NCBI GenBank assembly: GCA_032207245.1
Contig: CM063503.1
Coordinates: forward strand, 100,952,193 to 101,016,192
Source of the DNA: Pardosa pseudoannulata
Lineage: Eukaryota; Arthropoda; Arachnida; Araneae; Lycosidae
Length of the DNA stretch: 64,000 bases
Reading direction: 5' to 3'
Positions 1 through 14,800 of this stretch are shown piece after piece. Positions within the stretch are counted from its first letter, which is position 1; each line of letters starts with the position of its first letter. Made by a program: the position numbers and the translations under genes. The notes below the pieces were generated by a model that saw nothing but the letters and a program-made list of their open reading frames with translations, was not told where the DNA came from and did no database searches.

Positions 1-245
1 AATAAAAAATTATAATTTGAAGATTTAAAAATTATGCATAGAGTGATATGAACAATTAGAACAAAGGAAGATTCCTATCTTTAGTTGATATTCCAAATGG
101 CATATTTTCAAATTCTATAAAATACTTTCAACAATATCCTCATTTAAAATTTCTCAAAGAATTGTATTAGTAACAAGGTCTTAGATATACGTACAAGTAT
201 TGTAAAGATTTGATAATTACTAAAAAATAATACAGATAACTGAAT

Positions 246-248
<3 letters not shown>

Positions 249-332
<84 letters not shown>
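249..332. repeat. (AT)n microsatellite, about 84 bp
   Basis: An uninterrupted alternating AT dinucleotide run. It is the first and one of the shortest of the large (AT)n arrays in the window, and has no associated gene. Confidence 0.98.
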
Positions 333-335
<3 letters not shown>

Positions 336-3300
336 CTTATTATTATAGACGAGGGGAATTCATAAAATATGGTTACAAGGCGATTATCACTTGAGTTTCA
401 TATGTTATAGAGAAATTAGTAATGTGCCGTAATTCAAATACAATCATTCGGTAATTGTTCAAAGTTTCACACACCTGTCACCTACAGCACTAGTTGTAAG
501 GTTCACACAAGCTATAACTAGTTTGGAAAAGTAAGTGAGTATTTAAAGAAGTCCTACTTTTAAATATAGCTTATATTCTATTACTTCTTGCTCTTTTTCA
601 TGACTACCACACTCTGTATTTGGATCTTGTCTTTAAGATTAAGCCAAACTAATTTTACCATTACCAATCAATAACATTTCATAAATCATTATCCCAATTT
701 TAAAAAAAGAAATACCGTCAATAGATAGAGACGATGCAGTTTATCCACTGCAGGGCTGAACGTCAATAATAGCCTTATGTAGAGCTTGCTTTATGACTGA
801 ATAAAACGCAAATGATATAAATTCTGATCAATGCTTTTTTTTAATTATCTGACATCCACACGCACTCATGTTGCGAGATCGCTTAGATCAATTCAAGAGT
901 TTTACGATCTTCGAAGAAATAAACAATGAGCACATAAATCATTCATCGACTAAGACTAGTTGAGTAGTTATTGTTATACACTTAGTAAAATCAAGTTCTA
1001 AATAAATGTTGCAGTAACTAGTCGGTCTAAAATTTTAACTGGTATTTTTCTATACTTCCGTGTTACCTGTTTTCCCTTGTAAGAACTCAATATTACGGAT
1101 GTTCGTAGATACATTGTATTTTACCTAGTAATTACGAGTTAAAAAGGGCTTTTGCTACATTAACAGGTATATTACTCATTGAGTAAGAATTCCAGAGTGT
1201 ACCTGCGAGTATTCCCAGTTTATTCCCTATTTTCTATACATTACTAGATAAGAAGTACATTGTTTCTTCTTTGGATGCCGTGTTCATATTATTTGAACCT
1301 CATGTATTGGTGAAGGAATGACACATGCACACTGTATATAACAAATTAAAAGCATAAAGGAATAATTTACATTTTAGTTATTGTAACTAATAAATATTTT
1401 ATTGTTGCATTTTAATATCCTATGGATAAATATTATATTGTATCTCAAACATTTTTGGAAAATTTAATTTGCATAGAACATGAATTACAGGAAGATTAGT
1501 TAAAGAGTAATAGTAATTTATAAATGAAGTTGTCATAAAGATATATGTGGAACTCATATGCACATCAAAAAAAAAAATTCGCTGTACAAATGAATAAAGT
1601 GCAAAATCCTTCATAATAAATGATTGGAAGGTTATTAGATTGTAGGTAGCAAAATTCAATATAATTTCCTTATATATTCATAGGAATGATATATTTGCAT
1701 ATTAAATATATAGTAAAGCACTTTGCATTTAATATGATACTTTAAAACATGCTACAATTGGAGCATATTGTCAGATAAACAAACATATGTTTTATAAAAT
1801 ATTATAAGATAAAACATATTCTCATTCTCACCTTAAGTGCATAATGAATTCAAAATAAAATAAAATATACTTTCAGACAACATATTTATAAAGTATTCTA
1901 AACTATTCCTTAAATACACTTAAGTCAATATAAAAATTTTAGAAATAAATGTTAGTTCTTGAACACAAAATTTGAATTTTTCTAAAGATATATTTGACAC
2001 TGACTAATACTCATGTTGCCATATTAAAATCATTGGAAATACCATGCAGAATATGTTATTTTCTCACATTCTTATAATGTTTCTAATATCCATATTATTC
2101 TATATTATGCTTTCATAATATCTCGAAGAAATACTGAAAGTCTTCTATTATTAATTATCAGTTAGGAGAAGATTAAAAACACTTCTTATTTTGCAGAATA
2201 TGGCTTGAGACGATTTCTTCAAAAATAGACTTCGTGCATTTATGCTTTTCTTTGTAAAGAGATGGCAAGAGATTTTATGTAGAGAAAAATAATAGAGTGC
2301 TTGCTCCATATTTCATTGGCAGTTTTCAGTCGCTTTATTTAAAACAGAAATGTTATTATATGGACAAATGGAGCTTCTGCAGTGTTACTCGCAGCCATAT
2401 ATTAACTTAAAATCCATTATGTTTGGGAAAAGGAACTAAATTTTGACATTTTTCAGGTGAAATATTCTGAACAAAATATGTTTCAAAATTTTATCCGATT
2501 CAAAGTATAATAAATTGTGGGAGACATTTTGACACCTTTCATGGTGAGTAAAGATTTTACCGAATTTCAGAGTTCAGCTCAACGTGTGTATACGTCGGAT
2601 ATTTTAATGATTAATATTTTATTTCTTTACAATAATAATCCTTTAACGTGGCGAACAATAAGATTTCTTTTATACGGCATTTTCTTCTTAGTAAGGATTG
2701 GTAACAAAAGAAAATAAATAAGGATCAAATTATACTAAAATCTTTTCTTTCATACTTTATTGACATCGCTTATTGTCTGAGAATTTTGATAAGTGAATAT
2801 TTTTTGCACACATTAAGGTACTCAATATTAGTATTAAATGATAAAAGTTGAAAATATTTTCGCTGAAATTTTTTAACATACTTTACATCTTAAAATTTAA
2901 TAACGTATCGATTTACCTGGAATAAAATACCTCTATTGATTTATAAATTTATATTTTGTTGGGTATTAGCTTATCGTGAGGATTATTGAATAAATATAAA
3001 CAAGTATATATTTTTTTAAAAATTTAAATAAAAAGTAGGATTTTTTGTTCATGTAGTTTGAAATTAAGGTAATAAGTTTTGATGCTTTTAAATATAAATT
3101 TTATATTTTAAATTAATGTTTATAATTGAAAGTATTAATTACACGAAATATCGAATTTTCTATACAAAAACATTTGAATGTAATTACACATTGAAGTGAG
3201 ACAAACACATTATAGCTCATAGTACGAGGGTACTGCAGGTAGTAAATTTCCCATGGTGAGGTAAAAGAAGAACATAATTATTGACTAGAAAAATCTGTTG

Positions 3301-3350
3301 TAAAAGATAAAGTAATATCTGAACTTCTCATAAACATAATGACCTCCTGA
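333..3350. other. AT-rich unique sequence, no gene seen
   Basis: I see only scattered stop codons and homopolymer-rich AT sequence. The longest open frames (about 66-79 codons near 1420-1659 minus and 2517-2717 plus) have low-complexity Phe/Tyr/Ile/Asn composition. They show no recognisable domain and look like chance frames. Confidence 0.6.
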
Positions 3351-3930
3351 AATCCAACACGTCACATAACGTAATTTTTTGTAGTCCAGCGTCATGGACG
3401 TCTGTCATCTACGAATGAAGGCAACGTATCATTGATGCTTACAGGTTTTCGTTTGTTATATGATGTAGTTGCATTTATTAAAACATTTGTTTTGATAATA
3501 TTTGTTTTGTTATATAAAATGATTCACTTTATTGGAACTTAATAAAATGTGGTAGTATAGTATCTATTATCAAGGTTTGGTAAATCATGGATCGTAAACT
3601 GGCACCTCTGAGACATATTCGTTAGATCGCAGTGTCCCAGAAATCCAACACTTCACATAAAGTAAGTTTTTGTAGTCCAGCGTCATGGACGTCTGTCATC
3701 TGCGAATGAAGGCAACGTATCAGTGATACTTACAGGTTTTCGTTAGTTATATGATGTAGTTATGTTTATTAAAACATTTATTTTGATAATATTTGTTTTG
3801 TTATATAAAATGATTCACTTTATTGGAACTTAATAAAATGTGGTAGTATAGTATCTATAATAAAGGATTGGTAAATCATTGATCGTGAACTGGCACGTCT
3901 CAGACATATTCGTTAGATTACAGTTTCAGA
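3351..3930. repeat. tandem duplication, two units of about 291 bp
   Basis: Unit 1 starts at 3351 and unit 2 at 3642, both with AATCCAACAC. The units share TAGTCCAGCGTCATGGACG, then a stretch reading GAATGAAGGCAACGTATCA, then GATTCACTTTATTGGAACTT, and end near GACATATTCGTTAGAT. Scattered substitutions separate them, so the duplication is not recent. No coding frame spans it. It could be a short satellite array or a local duplication. Confidence 0.9.
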
Positions 3931-5112
3931 TTGGCTACACTGGAGATATTCCTTTGTTGCTGTACAGTAGAAATTGATTAATTTTCCAAATAATTTATCT
4001 GTAAAATCTCTTAAAGCTATGACAGTATTATGCTTCATATTCCTAAAGATAAATGCCAATTTTGATAGAGGATTTTAAAGTGAAAGGGGTGTTCAGAGAT
4101 ATTTATTTAAAATTGGGGTATTTTCCCCTTAATTATAAGCAAGTACAGAAACAGATTTATTTATGAACATTAGGACAACTCTATTCTAATCGCAACCACA
4201 GCTTAGACTCTTACCAATAGAAAACTTGTTCTTGTTCGAAAACTGTGCGACCCTTATCAGTAAAGTCTGATAAAAAAAAAAATCTGTATTTACGATTCTA
4301 ATTTATTTTTAATAAAACTACTCTTTTTCTTATTATATACATTTAAAATGATTTTAATTATGTACAGTTTTATTAAAATTGTTATTTTGAGAGTGTTTTT
4401 ATAAATGTACTTTTATAGGAAATAAAAAACAATAAAAAATTTTAAGTGCTTTTTTATTTTTCTGTTTCTACTGGTAGCTCATAGGATTTAAATCAATAGC
4501 ATAGCTCAGAATGAATATATTATAAATTATAAAATCTATTGCATATATTATCTATGTAGAATCATTATATGTAAAGATTTCTTCTAATGAAAAGTGGTTA
4601 AATTTTGATAAAATTATGTAAAACATTTCATAGATTTCATTAAAGCATGTTTCATAACATGCAAGAAAATGAAGAGGTATTTGTTCCAAATTATGTCAGT
4701 AGAGAAAAAGTACTAGTTTCTAAATTGATAAGAGTTATTAAAAATCGACATAGCAATCATTGGTACCAATATAAGAAAAATAATATATGGCATCACTAAC
4801 TTAAATTTTTCATAATTACTTATTATTACATTAGCTAATATTTTATACTTACCTATAAAAATAATTTTTAATTCAACTCTTTTTTTTTTGTATTTGTTAC
4901 TAAAACCCAAGACACTTTGTCCTGTATTAATATATACATATTTATCTGGGATTTTTATATAAATCACTGTTTATTTAAAACCGTATAAAACTTTCTGATG
5001 GCAGCAAAGATAAAATCAAATTGATAATTATCTTGTACTCGTCAGTTCTACGATGCATTTTAATTATTACTTTTGATTTTTGACTCCTTCAATTAATACA
5101 TTAATAAACTTT
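3931..5112. other. AT-rich sequence, no gene seen
   Basis: Poly-A/T-rich sequence with no recognisable coding, RNA or repeat signature. The 84-codon minus-strand frame at 4713-4967 is lysine/isoleucine-rich low complexity and is not convincing. Confidence 0.55.
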
Positions 5113-5186
5113 GTTAACTTGTTTCACAAGATATCAAAGTGAAAAAGGCGTTAACTAATTTCACAAGATATCAAAGGGAAATAAGT
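5113..5186. repeat. 37-bp direct duplication
   Basis: Two adjacent copies begin with GTTAACT at 5113 and 5150. Both contain TTTCACAAGATATCAAAG and differ at a few bases. It is a small local tandem duplication with no visible function. Confidence 0.85.
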
Positions 5187-5411
5187 GCAGTGTTTACTGT
5201 ATAATAATGTAATATATATGTATTAATCGATATGTTAAATGAATAATATCACTTTGGGAATTCTGAATTTTAATTTCTGAAAATAAAAATAAAGGGATTT
5301 TACAATTCATCTATTTATAACATGATATTTATTTATATCATTTATATTTATAACACGAAACTTTCTTGATTCTTAAATTTTAAACATAGAATATGTATGC
5401 ATGTAATGTAT

Positions 5412-5464
5412 ACGCATAAATATAGAAATATATATGTCACATATATACTTCTATATTTATGCGT
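5412..5464. repeat. 53-bp near-perfect palindrome (hairpin)
   Basis: The left arm (5412-5437) begins ACGCATAAATATAGAA. The right arm (5439-5464) ends TTCTATATTTATGCGT. The 26-bp arms pair with a single mismatch around a one-base centre. Such a sequence can extrude as a cruciform or fold into a hairpin RNA. There are no TA or TTAA flanks or other signs of a transposon. Confidence 0.9.
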
Positions 5465-7017
5465 AAAATTTAGATTAAAAGCCAAGCTTTATATCATAAT
5501 GTTTGCTACTTACCTCTTGCGATTAATTCAAAAGAGAAAAGAATATACCACATTATCTTCTCATTTGCTTATTTATTAAAGAATCTTAATTATTCGTCCA
5601 TTACAATAGTTATAAAAATGTGTTATGTAATACACATTCAGTTACTGATATTAATCTCCCTCATATATTCATAAAACATTGTAAAGTGAGATTTTTTGTC
5701 TGCAATTTTTTATGAAATTACATGAGTAATAACATTCATTTATACACACGAAACTTTCTTCGCCAGGTGTATGACTGACTCTCTTTATAAATGATGTTTA
5801 TAATTCTCCGCGGTATAATATAAATCTCCAAAAACCTCGAACTGACATCTAAAATGATTTATTACTGTAAATTAAGACTTAAAAAATCGTTTTAACCGAG
5901 TCTCTCCAATTTCTACATTCAAGTAAGTCTGTTTGGAATGTATAGAATTTTGAAATTCTGAAAGTAAACTTCGCAATAACTGCACACAACCTAGACATAT
6001 GCATTTATGAGTTTGGATGTGACTAGGATATATTTTTTCAGACATTCAAAACTCAATTCGTCTGGGAATGAAAACTGGATCGAATGTTCCCTGTCACACA
6101 TAAATCATAATCTGCGGCCAAATCTTTTGGGGGTAGTTGTTATGAAGCGGCGATACCATTTTTTTCGAAAGAAACAAGCTATATATTTCTGTCCTTTACA
6201 TGTAAGTGATGGTGTATCAATAATGCTCGAAAAGTGACAATCACTTCTATAAAATTCATAAATCAAATAATTGTTGATGTGGTAATTCTGTGACGTTTCA
6301 AAGCGACTTTATTTTATTTCTTCTTTTTCGTTGCTCTCATAATGCTTTTTATATAGAATAGCTTCAGTTCATTTTTTTCTTATTCTTTTACTTTACATAA
6401 GGTAGAAAATAAAGTCATAAACACTATTTTCTTAACTTATTATCACCTATTTACTGATTAAAAATAAAAGAAAATATGAATTTAAAATAATTTTGATTAA
6501 ATAAAACCTCCTAACTAAAATGATTTTAACTTTAATATTTCCTTAAAAACCTCCTTTCTCCCATTTTAATTACTTAAAAACTTTTTCCCAGCCTCTAAAT
6601 GTCTTGATCAAAAGAGTGTCTTCGACTTACAATTGTTTCGATACGATTCTCAAACCTTTCTATCTTATAGATGCAAATTTTCTGACTATTCAACACGTTT
6701 TCTAGCTGTCGCCTGCAAATGGATCCGAGTTGAGTTTTTTCCTGATCTTAATATTTAATTCGCTGAGTAAGTTTCTCCTACCTTGGGAAAATTCTTCTGT
6801 CTTCGCTCTTGGTTTCCTCTGTTCGAACACAGTGATTTTTGTGTCTTTCCTTTGTCTGCCGTTGATTAGTAAAAATGTCCGTTTTAGCATCTCTAAAATA
6901 GAGTTTTCATTAGACTTTCAATGGCCCGACTACATCGTTATTTCTTCTAGTTGGCAAGTAAAAACAATAGGGGTTATTATCTAATTATTAGGACCGGCAG
7001 GTATTATCTTGAGGGAT
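5465..7017. other. AT-rich sequence with a slightly GC-richer end, no gene assigned
   Basis: No recognisable gene. From about 6600 to 7000 base composition rises, and a 62-codon frame on the minus strand (6890-6702) is rich in Lys/Arg/Glu, unlike the usual AT-driven frames here. It overlaps a plus-strand frame at 6730-6984. It could be a scrap of transposon coding sequence, but I recognise no motif. Confidence 0.4.
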
Positions 7018-8169
<1,152 letters not shown>

Positions 8170-8924
8170 TATAATACACTATTATTAAAATACATTGTAA
8201 GTTTTCCCCTTTTGGTATAAATTACATACTTATTTTTTTAGTTTTACAGTATTTTCAGTAATAATAATACTGTTTTCACTTTAATTTGAAATTTTTAATT
8301 TAAAGATGTTAAAAATTCTAAACAATTATAAAGTAATTGATACATGACATTCTTTGTACATGTAACTAATCATTTTGAAAATTTTCAACTGTTTTTTAAG
8401 ATATTTATGTACAAAAAATATTTTCAAAAATGTATGTTCTGAATTTTTTGCAGATTTATAGATTTAAAAACCTTTATTTCTCTCACTAACCTGGTTATGG
8501 TATGTATTCAAGACACTATGCTTTTAATTGAAACAATATATCTTTAATAGCTCAAATTCAAATAATAAATTTATATAAAACAAGTTCTACTTAACAAACC
8601 CTTTATTTAGATAAAATATCTAACAAATAAAAGCTTTTTTATATCCATTATTCAATTCTATTTACTTTAAATGTGAAATTGGAGCTGTATTACATGTCTT
8701 CCACTAAAAAATATATTATATACTATTGTTATATCATGCATGTATTTGCGTTATATGCTATTCTTTTCATTAATGCACAGAGTAACTGAATGGAACCAAT
8801 ATCAGCCCTTATTTCACTACGAAATTTTGTCCGATTTTACAATAAAAACTGCAAATAAGGAAGGTTAGCAAATTTTTACCCGTTAATTATTATAGATATA
8901 TTTACAGAACACATTCTAGTTCCT
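8170..8924. other. AT-rich sequence, no gene seen
   Basis: Unique AT-rich sequence between the giant microsatellite and the 757-bp tandem array. I see no open frame of note and no repeat. Confidence 0.55.
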
Positions 8925-11158
8925 AATATGTATTTATAGTATATTATAGTTTAGTATATGTATTTATAATTGGTATGAATTTTCTCTTATGTGGGGTACT
9001 GAACTATAAATATTACCTACGCAAGTAATTTCTTAATTTTAAAGCATAGGCTAAAAGTAACCGTATGAACTGGCCATTTAATTTAGGTTTATTATAAATG
9101 ACCCCAACTGCCTACTACACTATATAATGTGTTTGTATTTTGATTTACATTATTATTACCATACTAATGTAAACTATTTTTGAAATAATTCCTTCTTTAT
9201 TAGATTCTACTTAATTTAAACCGTTTTACTATAAGCTCTATAAACTTATATTAAGAAAATTAATGTAATTTATAACTGCATGACAATTTTTGCAGTCTTT
9301 GAAATAATTTATAGAAATTTAACATAATAAGCATTGAGAAAACGATTATTGTTAATAGCGATTAGTTTTTAAACTTAAATATTAACGAAATTTTTATTTC
9401 CCCTAGGAAATTATATTTATGTAAATGCACTATTTGTAGCAATTTAGGATCTTACATTTGTCCTTTGAATATCTTGTAAACAAAAATGTACAGAAATATT
9501 CAAAGAATTGCATGTATCATTTAAATTTTCTTAGTTGATAAGATTCATTTTAAAATTACTTAATTAACAATTAACAATTAACATCCTAGTGTCAAAAAAC
9601 GAAATTTTCGATAAAACTGCTCCTGAAAAATGTGTAACTCTGAGTAACTGCACTATCATACTCAGTAAATACTATAAACATATATGTATTTATGGTATAT
9701 TATAGTTTTTTATATGTATTTATAATTGATATGAATTTTCTATTATGTGGGGTATTGAACTATAAATATTACCTACGCAAGTAATTTCTTAATTTTAAAG
9801 CATAGGCTAAAAGTAACCGTATGAACTGGCCATTTAATTTAGGTTTATTATAAATGACCCCAACTGCCTACTACACTATATAATATGTATTTGTATTTTG
9901 ATTTATATAAATATTATCATACTAATGTAAATTATTTTTAAATAATCCCTCCTTTATTATGTACTACTTAATTCAAACAGTTTTCTATAAGCTCTATAAA
10001 CTTATATTAAGAAATTGTAATTGACAACTGCATGACAATTTTTTGCAGTCTTTTAAATAATTTGTAGAAATTTAACATGGTATTTTTAAGAAATAAGCAT
10101 TGAGAAAATTATTGTTAATAGCAATTAGTTTTTAAATTTAAATATTAATGAAATTGTTATTTCCTCTATGAAATTATATTTATGTAAATGCACTATTTGA
10201 ATCAATTTAGGATCTTATATTTGTCCTCTGAATATCTTGTTAACAAAAATGTACAGAAATATTCAAAGAATGGCATGTATCCCTTAAATTCTCTTAGTTG
10301 ATAAGGTTTATTTTAAATTTACTTAATTAACAATTTACTTCCTAGTGTCAAAAAACGAAATTTTCGATAAAACTGCTCCTGCAAAAATGTGTAACTCTGA
10401 GTAACTGCACTATCATACTCAGTAAATACTATAAACATATATGTATTTATGGTATATTATAGTTTTTTATATGTATTTATAATTGATATAAATTTTCTAT
10501 TATGTGGGGTATTGAACTATAAATATTACCTACGCAAGTAATTTCTTCATTTTAAAGCATAGGCTAAAAGTAACCATATGAATTGTCCATTTAATTTAGG
10601 TTTATTATAAATGACCCAAACTGCCTACTACACTATATAATATGTGTTTGTATTTTGATGTACATAAATATTATCATACTAATGAAAGTTATTTTTTAAA
10701 ATAATTCTTTATTTATTATGTTCTACTTAATTTAAACAGTTTTTCCATAAGCTCTATAAACTTACATTAAGAAATTGTAATTTACAAATGCATGACAATT
10801 TTTGAAGTCTTATAAATAATTTATAGAAATTTAACATGGTATTTTGAAGAAATAAGCATTGAGAAATTTATTGTTAATAGCGATTAGTTTTTAAACTTAA
10901 ATATTATTTCCTCTATGAAATTATATTTATGTAAATGCCCTATTTGTATCAATTTAGGAGCTTATATTTGTCCTTTGAATATCTTGTAAACAAAAATGTA
11001 CAGAAATATTCAAAGAATGGCATGTATCACTAAAATTTTCTTAGTTGATACAGTTCAATTTAAAATTACTTAATTAACAATTTACTCCCTAGTGTCAAAA
11101 AACGAAATTTTCGATAAAACTGCTCCTGCAAAAATGTGTAACTCTGAGTAACTGCACT
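8925..11158. repeat. tandem array, three units of about 757 bp
   Basis: Units start near 8925, 9681 and 10438 at TATATGTATTTATRGTATAT. Each contains ATTACCTACGCAAGTAATTT, then GCATAGGCTAAAAGTAACC, then TGCCTACTACACTATATAAT. Each ends with the short palindrome CGAAATTTTCG followed by GATAAAACTGCTCCTG and GTAACTCTGAGTAACTGCAC. The third unit stops about 36 bp before the end of the repeat. Small indels and substitutions separate the copies. No unit has a long open frame, so this is a non-coding satellite-like array. Confidence 0.95.
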
Positions 11159-11830
11159 CATGCATAAAAGCATTGAAATTTTGAGATTTTTTATGCGTTT
11201 TACTAAGTGTAAATAGGGGAATGTATCGTGATCGCTCTGAAGTGCAAAGGAATTTGGTTGTCAAAACTACATTTTGGATAGAATTCCTATTATGGATCCC
11301 CGTCCAGAATCACCCATGCATAGAGCTGGCGCCTTCCTGCTTAATGCAACGTCGAGTGCTGGGGATTTTTTTCATTATTCCCTATTCGCTTTCTCTTCCT
11401 ATAAAATGTTATTTTTTTTCACTTTTGCCGGTCCAGTGTACAGGATCTGTCGGTCTGTGTTTCTGATGCATTTGTACTCTATATTTTGGTACGGCGACGA
11501 ATGGTATATCGCGTGATGAAGGCTTCAGTAGACGAACGGTTTTAGATATTTTTTGTCATTTTCTTTACGGAGGGGGATTTCTATTGAATTCATATATGCA
11601 TGTGGAAAGCAGGAAATTTGAATCTGAGCAGCTTCATCTTTACCATAGCAACACAGATTGGTTTACGAGCAAATACAATGTTTTCCATCTCGCGGGCTCT
11701 TATACTTTTACGAAAATATGAAACAACAAACGCTTTAAACGTACAGATTAGAATCATGGAAAGAATGTATATTATTTACTTTGAAGAGGAGGTTCCTGTT
11801 TTATATTCTTGTACATGAAACATGTGCAAA
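11159..11830. other. GC-elevated unique stretch directly after the tandem array
   Basis: Composition changes abruptly after the 757-bp array, with runs such as GATCCCCGTCCAGAATCACC and TTTGCCGGTCCAGTGTACAG. Overlapping short frames exist on both strands (for example 11221-11466 and 11274-11516 plus, 11082-11264 minus), but none shows a domain or clear codon bias. It could be a conserved non-coding element, an exon fragment or an old transposon. I cannot assign it. Confidence 0.4.
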
Positions 11831-14800
11831 TAAAAGATATTTCCATTCATTATTATTTACACAGATGTAGTTCCTGAAAGCGAATGTTAAACGGACAGTG
11901 TCAGGTAACCTAGGAAACTCCCGATAATAACAGTTTAAAATACCTACTGTTATTACATATCAGATATGCAAGATTCAATTTCAAAATTATATAATGCATA
12001 GAGTAAATGACAAAACAAATGATACATAATTATGTAAATATGGGTGTCAGATTAATTTTATACTAAATATTAGTTTTAAGGAAGTAATTTTATCTTATAT
12101 AATATTTCTCATTGGTGTAATTTCTCTTGTTATTAATGCTTGAACATCAAACCTACTCTATTTTGTATGTATATTATAATTCAAAAATTGTCAAAAGTAA
12201 TTCTTGTTTTATATTCATTTAGAAATATCTTGTGGTGCTCTCCTACCAACTTATTGGCCCATAAACTTATTAAATACACATTATAAATTAATTTGTCAGT
12301 TTTTTTTTATTAAATTGCCTTATATAATAGAATATTTCACATGCTTATTACACTGTTAATTTGATAACACATTGATCTAGGTCAGGGAAAGCAAATTAAA
12401 TTTTATCGATAATCGAGATATCAAGGTCCCAAACAAAGTAAGTTGAATTGCAATTTTTTTCGAGTGTAAATACCTTGTGCATTACTCTTATTATTGATAA
12501 TTCAAAATGTTCGTCATGTTCAGAAATTTATAATTATTTTCTACTTGTTGCATTTTTTAAAGCTATTATTAATTTATAGAGAAATCAAAATATGTAAAAC
12601 ACTTGGAAATTTGCAGAATTCTAATTAAAATAGGTGTAGATTATTCCAAAAATGTTGAATAATTTCACGCAATGGATAAGACAAAATGATTGTATAAAAA
12701 TAGATAGAAGATTTTAAGCCATATGTTGAACAGCAACACTGCTAAATCAGAACGAAAATCAAAATACTATAAAAGTAAAATAATGATTAAATTCAGAACA
12801 AGAGTAAACACTGGAGGGTAAAGAAGCTGATATAACAAACTTTTATGTAAAGAATGATTAGCAAGTATGCCGCCAACAACGCTGAGATACCCAATGAATG
12901 ATTCAATAAGTGATATCAAACAATAGATTTTGGCTAATTAAATAAAGAAATGATATCATCTTTCGAAACCAGGTAAAAACATGCAAGAAAATGTCATTAT
13001 TGTGCATAAAAGTTTAAGTTTAAAAGCGTTTTAGTTGCAAATATAAAGTGCATATGCGTTTCGTTAAGTCAATTACATAGTCATAATAAGTATTTTCTAA
13101 TACTAAGACTAATATGATTCGGACATACAACTTGAAGCTGATTATAAACGGCAACGAATACCCATGCCAGTAAAGATATTCAAAACGGGACCCTCCTGCA
13201 GAGAATATCGTTTACTTATATGTCCGTTAACAGCCAAACTCGCTTATGGATATAAATACATTGATATTTTTGTGAAAATTTTAATTAGAGAGAAAGATTT
13301 ATATAGCACAATCCTTGACCTCTAATCAATGTGCATGAGTTTATTATTAGTCAACACAAAGTAAAAGGTTTTAAAATAAAATTTGTAGTTTTACAATTAG
13401 TATTTTTAACCTTATCAGAGATCAGATTATGAAATTAATTCTAGGTCTATTATGGATTATTATAATGAGTAATACAAGTTAAAATAAATTAGCTCTATTT
13501 GTATTTAATATAAAACATATGTTCTGATATATATTATGAAGTTTATAACTTAATTTAATAATATTTTATTTTTATTAACCATAAGTGCAAATATCAGTTT
13601 AGTTTTTATCTTTTTTTTCTACATTTTTAGTAGACTTGCTGACATGAATTAAAAATATTTCTTAATCACTTCTATTAAATTTCAAAAATACAAAACAATG
13701 ATTGTTTGATATCTTTCTCACATATTGATACGTGAACCTGGTATGCTATTAGGGAGCTGAATACACCAAGAAACATTCATAAAACTATACTTAAATATTA
13801 AAATAAAGAGGGCTCAAGCAACATTTTTCTTTGAAAGCATTGCGTCACTGTTTGTTTTCACAAAAGTGTATTTCTTACTGTTTGTAAGCTGGAAAAAGGC
13901 TTATGTTCAGAAAATAAACTAAAAAGCTTTTAGGAATGGAATACTCACCTCCCCTTCATAAATATAAGTGTTTACTATATACCCATAAAAGAAACAAAAG
14001 GACTTAAGAGGGGAGGGAAAAGTTTGAATGGGGTAACATATTCGGTGGATGGAACCCGTTATTCGACGAGACAGTCGATATCGACATGTTTCAGGTAGTT
14101 ACAGAGGTATAGCTTTCATGTATCAACACAGAATCTAGAATCTGTTCTTTTCACTTGTTGTTTGCAGTGCTCGATTGATATTGGCATCCCTATTGACATA
14201 TGATATTAATTGCGATGTTTTATAAAGCTGGATGCAATGAGAAAAAAGGAAGGAAAACAGTGGTTGAATGCCCTTATTTATTTTGCCACAAATAGTAGAT
14301 TACCTGAAATATACGGTTATAAATGTAATTTACAGAGATACTATTGAGATTGTAATAAAATATTCAAAATGTGCCCTTTTCAATTATGACCTTCCTCATG
14401 ATAGTATATTTTAATCGTTCGTGTAAACTGTTTAAACAACAAAGAAAACATATATTTTTGTTGGAATGGTAAATGTTTTAAACTGTAGTTGAAACTCCTA
14501 ACAGTTACATACCATATGTATTAGAATTACTGCACACAATTAACATTTCCATAATATATGAAACTCCAGGCATATCGGCTATATAAACTTGTCAAAGCAT
14601 TATTTACAGTGATTTTAAAATTACAGTTCAACATTAATATTTTAAATAGTTGAAATTTACTAAAAACTAATGTCACAAAAAACTGCGTTAATCGAATCCC
14701 TTATTCTTAGAAACTGCACTAACCTAGTATTTATGTATGGACTAAGAATTCACAATTACTCTGAAAAAATCACATTGGTACTTCCAAATATGTAACTTAA

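Noticed and set aside
6702..6984. Overlapping frames on both strands as a gene
   Set aside because: The minus frame is Lys/Arg-rich and mildly protein-like, but it has no recognisable domain or supporting context.
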